Part shown: one piece after another, positions 41,559 through 43,818 of the stretch
Layout: each line of letters opens with the position of its first letter
How positions within the stretch are numbered: position 1 is the first letter of the stretch
Source: Pseudomonadota bacterium
GTDB lineage: Bacteria; Pseudomonadota; Gammaproteobacteria; Steroidobacterales; Steroidobacteraceae
Direction of reading: 5' to 3'
Assembly (NCBI GenBank): GCA_023423935.1
Contig: JAFAEQ010000001.1
Location: forward strand, 1 to 43,818
Length of the DNA stretch: 43,818 nucleotides
Notes under the pieces: model-generated
What the model saw: only the letters and a program-made list of their open reading frames with translations
Database searches by the model: none
What the model was told of the DNA's origin: nothing
Made by a program: the position numbers and the translations under genes

Positions 41559-41747
41559 TTGGCACGCGCGCGGGATGACATCTCGAAGGGACTGCTGAGC
41601 CTTTACGTGGCACGACAAGGACGCAAAGGACGACACCTCATCCTGTTCCGTATCGCCCCAACGGGTGGCCGCAGCGTCATCGAAGTAATCCGACTACTGC
41701 ACGATTCGATGGATCAACCGCGCTATTTCGAAGCGCAGGACGACTAG
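41559..41747 (+). pseudogene. ParE/RelE-family toxin, 5'-truncated remnant
   Basis: About 62 codons match the second half of ParE-type toxins: ARARDDISKGLLSLYVARQG, then HLILFRIAP and VIEVIRLLHDSMD. The normal N-terminal half is missing; an in-frame stop lies at 41544 and no ParD-like antitoxin precedes it. The open frame begins with TTG and has no ribosome binding site. It is probably a dead fragment left by a deletion or insertion. Confidence 0.7.
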
Positions 41748-41813
41748 TCGAGTATCACGTGCGCAGCATCCCTTGCCCCTACGTGTCGTTCGGCGAGATC
41801 AGCGGAGATTGAT

Positions 41814-42064
41814 GTGTGTCCTCGTGGCTCCGTTCTCGACACGCCCGTCGACGCCGACTTCGCACTCAAAGCACAGACTTACTACGACAACTACGTCGAG
41901 AGCTGCAGCACCGGTCGCATCGAGGGCGACTACTACTGCAAGTCTCGGCGCAAAGCGACAGTCGAAGGCACGCGTTCGCCGACCCCGGCCTCGGCTCGAT
42001 CATCTACGACTCTGCGACAGGCGCGTTAAGAGAGAAGATGGGCAGGCTGGCGCCGTATCGATGA
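41814..42064 (+). pseudogene. Possible frameshifted remnant of an unknown gene
   Basis: One frame reads FALKAQTYYDNYVESCSTGR and EGDYYCKSRRK, protein-like and rich in Tyr. The neighbouring frame then continues with FADPGLGSIIYDSATGALRE and ends at 42064. The switch near 41970 suggests a frameshift in a once longer reading frame. I do not recognise the family. Confidence 0.25.
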
Positions 42065-42200
42065 GCATTCAGTAATGGAGGGGAGCGCGGCGAATCACGC
42101 TGCGCTCACTCGACTTTGACGATTTCCACGAATCTCCGCGAACGCTCTGCGCTTCTTCCCCTCTCCATGAGGCAACGGCCGTCGAATCGGGACCCATCGG

Positions 42201-42557
42201 ATGCTCCGCCACGCATATGTGGGTGTCCAGCAACCCTTCCGAATGATCACGACGCCATTCGAACTCTCCACCGCGCGACAACCAGAGAGAAGTATCGACG
42301 ACGATCCGACCGGGATGATCGCAGCCACGATTGCATCGGGACTAGCGCAACTTCTTGAGATCGCGCCGCCGAGTGAGCATGAAGACATCATCGCTTGCGT
42401 CGATGAGCTGCGAACGCGTCAAGAAGGCCTCGACTACTTGAAGGAGGTTCACGCTCTAGTGCAGGAGGCGAGACATAGCGCGGTCATCGAACGTAGCCCC
42501 ACCGTGCGACTGCATCAGCTCCGTGAAGGCACCCCGGCGCATTACTCACCCGATTAG
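42201..42557 (+). CDS. Hypothetical protein
   Basis: This open frame of 118 codons could also start at the ATG at 42243 (104 residues). It has no signal peptide or membrane segment. The central part (ATIASGLAQLLEIAPPSEHE) and RTRQEGLDYLKEVHALVQEA look helical and possibly coiled. I recognise no domain. No good ribosome binding site is seen for either start, so it may be a small cytoplasmic protein or a degraded gene in a remnant-rich area. Confidence 0.4.
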   Translation: MLRHAYVGVQQPFRMITTPFELSTARQPERSIDDDPTGMIAATIASGLAQLLEIAPPSEHEDIIACVDELRTRQEGLDYLKEVHALVQEARHSAVIERSPTVRLHQLREGTPAHYSPD

Positions 42558-42591
42558 ATAGGAGCGCGTCTTACCGTGCCGATCGCGACGC

Positions 42592-42662
42592 GCGTGCCGG
42601 GACAGGAAAGCGGGAAAATACCGTGACGGATCACGTTTTCCCGGTTTCTCGGCCCGGCACGC
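42592..42662. repeat. Long nested hairpin between convergent genes
   Basis: The outer arms GCGTGCCGGG (42592-42601) and CCCGGCACGC (42653-42662) and the inner arms CGGGAAAA (42611-42618) and TTTTCCCG (42636-42643) fold into one long stem. It lies between the end of the hypothetical gene and the end of the subtilase remnant, so it could terminate both. The GTGCCGG tip recalls the repeats at 1303, 10143 and 10525. Confidence 0.65.
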
Positions 42663-42669
42663 TCAGCCA

Positions 42670-43647
42670 TCAATGTCGTCCTTGGATCGCAAGCCGCATC
42701 TGGTGCACTGCCAATGGCACGGGACGTCTGTCGAGCGGCAACTTTGGAACCGGCTTGCCGCTCACGATGGCTGACATACGTCGAATCTCACCATCCTCAG
42801 GGAGCGAAAGATGCATATACGATTCACCGAACACACCGAAGTCCGCCACCAGATATCTTCCGTCCTGCGGACGGGCGCGAACGGCCAGGCTGATGTCTTT
42901 GGTTACGGTTTCATGCCGCTTCACATCCACGCCATGGGTATCGTTGCGTTCGGCGCTACCGAAGACTGGGCGGAACACAGTGTCCAGGTAGTTCACCTTG
43001 ATCCCTGCTGCGGGCACGGCTCCCCATGCGTCCAAACTGATTCGGTATCGCCCTGGTCTCGGCGCTGCGATTGCCAAAGATTTCCGCGCGCCCGGTAGCA
43101 CGTCGACAGCCATACGTCTGACTACAGGATCTGCCTTGCCGGTCACGTAATAGATCGCGAGCGCAATGTTCGCACCGTCTGCATTCTCACCGTCCGCCAA
43201 CGCAACCTCTGCTGTCAGTCTGGAAGTCCCTTCCGGCACATCGACGTCGTAGAAACGCGGCGCAAGCGTCGCAGGCAATTGGACCTGCGCTTCGCGCTGC
43301 GCGCCGATGGCTATCAGCTCAACATCGGTCTGCTTCAGCGTCCCCATTCTGTTGACGAACCGTACATACGCCCCATCTGGCTTGCCCGAAGAGTCGCCTT
43401 GTGCACCGAGTGCAGTGATACGGAAGGTAGCTTCCGCAGCTCTCGCGGGATGACTTTCATCCGCATCGTATTCGGGCACCATCCCGCCATCGTACGAAGC
43501 CCATATTTGCCATACGCCTGGGTGAGGATTCGCGAACGTCTGTTCGTAACGCTCCTGGGAGCTAGGAGGCAATCGCCAAGGCGCAGCATAGTCGCCGGAC
43601 TCTTCCTCCCCGAATTTTCGGATCCCATCCCGCGCAGGCGATCCGTC
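42670..43647 (-). pseudogene. C-terminal remnant of a secreted subtilase-like (S8) protein
   Basis: About 325 codons are open to the stop at 42670 but lack a start, signal peptide and catalytic domain. The frame meets a stop (TGA) exactly where it joins the IS4 fragment. Features such as SSQERYEQTFANPHPGVWQI, DVDVPEGTSRLTAEVAL and repeated beta-sandwich-like segments resemble the C-terminal domains of large secreted serine proteases of family S8. The family assignment is tentative. The 5' part was probably lost through the IS4 insertion and a deletion. Confidence 0.6.
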
Positions 43648-43648
43648 T

Positions 43649-43818
43649 CAAGTGGTAGTGATGCGCCGAGTGCGCGTTGAAGCTGCTCTCTAACACGCGA
43701 AGGCTGCTCGCCCCCGAGAACTGCGCGTAGATCATCACCACGAGTTGCTGCCAGCAGTCAAAGCGCTTGCGGTATCTATCCGCCCCGTGCTGCTCGACCA
43801 GCCGATCGAACAGCCCGC
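43649..43818 (-). pseudogene. IS4-family transposase fragment (N-terminal part)
   Basis: Read from the right edge on the minus strand, the frame gives GLFDRLVEQHGADRYRKRF, CWQQLVVMIYAQFSGASSLR and SSFNAHSAHHYHL, the typical DUF4372 N-terminal domain of IS4-type transposases. Homology stops abruptly after HHYHL at about 43649, where subtilase-like sequence begins. The start lies beyond the window. The catalytic domain is absent, so the element is inactive. Confidence 0.85.

Overview
The window looks like an accessory region of a GC-rich Gammaproteobacterium. A Steroidobacter- or Xanthomonadales-like soil organism fits best, because it combines many STN-type TonB-dependent receptors, FecI/FecR regulators and S9 peptidases. 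The taxonomic call is inferred from gene content only.

The core (1386-40341) is an array of five paralogous modules, called A to E here. Each module encodes a FecI-like ECF sigma factor, a FecR-like inner-membrane anti-sigma regulator, a TonB-dependent receptor with an N-terminal STN signalling domain, and a periplasmic serine peptidase of family S9. Modules A (1386-8246), B (10669-17584), C (17965-24866) and E (33403-40341) are collinear on the minus strand, in the order sigma, fecR, receptor, peptidase. Module D is split: receptor and peptidase are on the minus strand (24982-29915), and sigma and fecR are divergent on the plus strand (30266-31901). In the expected circuit, ligand binding at the receptor is passed from its STN domain through FecR to the sigma factor, receptor expression rises, the ligand is imported, and the co-encoded peptidase cleaves it in the periplasm. 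The same neighbourhood is known around lasso peptide isopeptidases. The module B peptidase resembles that (Atxe2) family, yet no lasso precursor or maturation gene is present, so the array looks like a system for sensing, importing and degrading foreign peptides.

Reading the non-coding DNA by eye shows that each module carries its own promoter motif exactly twice, once before the sigma gene and once before the receptor gene. The spacing within a pair is identical and the sequence differs between modules. The -10 parts resemble the ECF CGTC/TCTTA type and the -35 parts are module-specific. Four of the five receptor leaders also contain strong inverted repeats. In module C a perfect 13-bp dyad overlaps the -10 element, and its second arm contains the receptor ribosome binding site.

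The flanks and joints are rich in mobile DNA. The left edge is an IS21-type transposase (1-844) with its element end near 1001, abutting a small acidic gene. A AAA ATPase/DUF4143 gene (8749-10140) lies between two direct repeats of about 150 bp and next to MITE-like inverted repeats. Two VapC-type (PIN) toxin-antitoxin pairs lie at 32442-33093 and 40714-41378. The right edge holds a ParE toxin remnant, a hypothetical gene, and a subtilase remnant fused to an IS4 transposase fragment.
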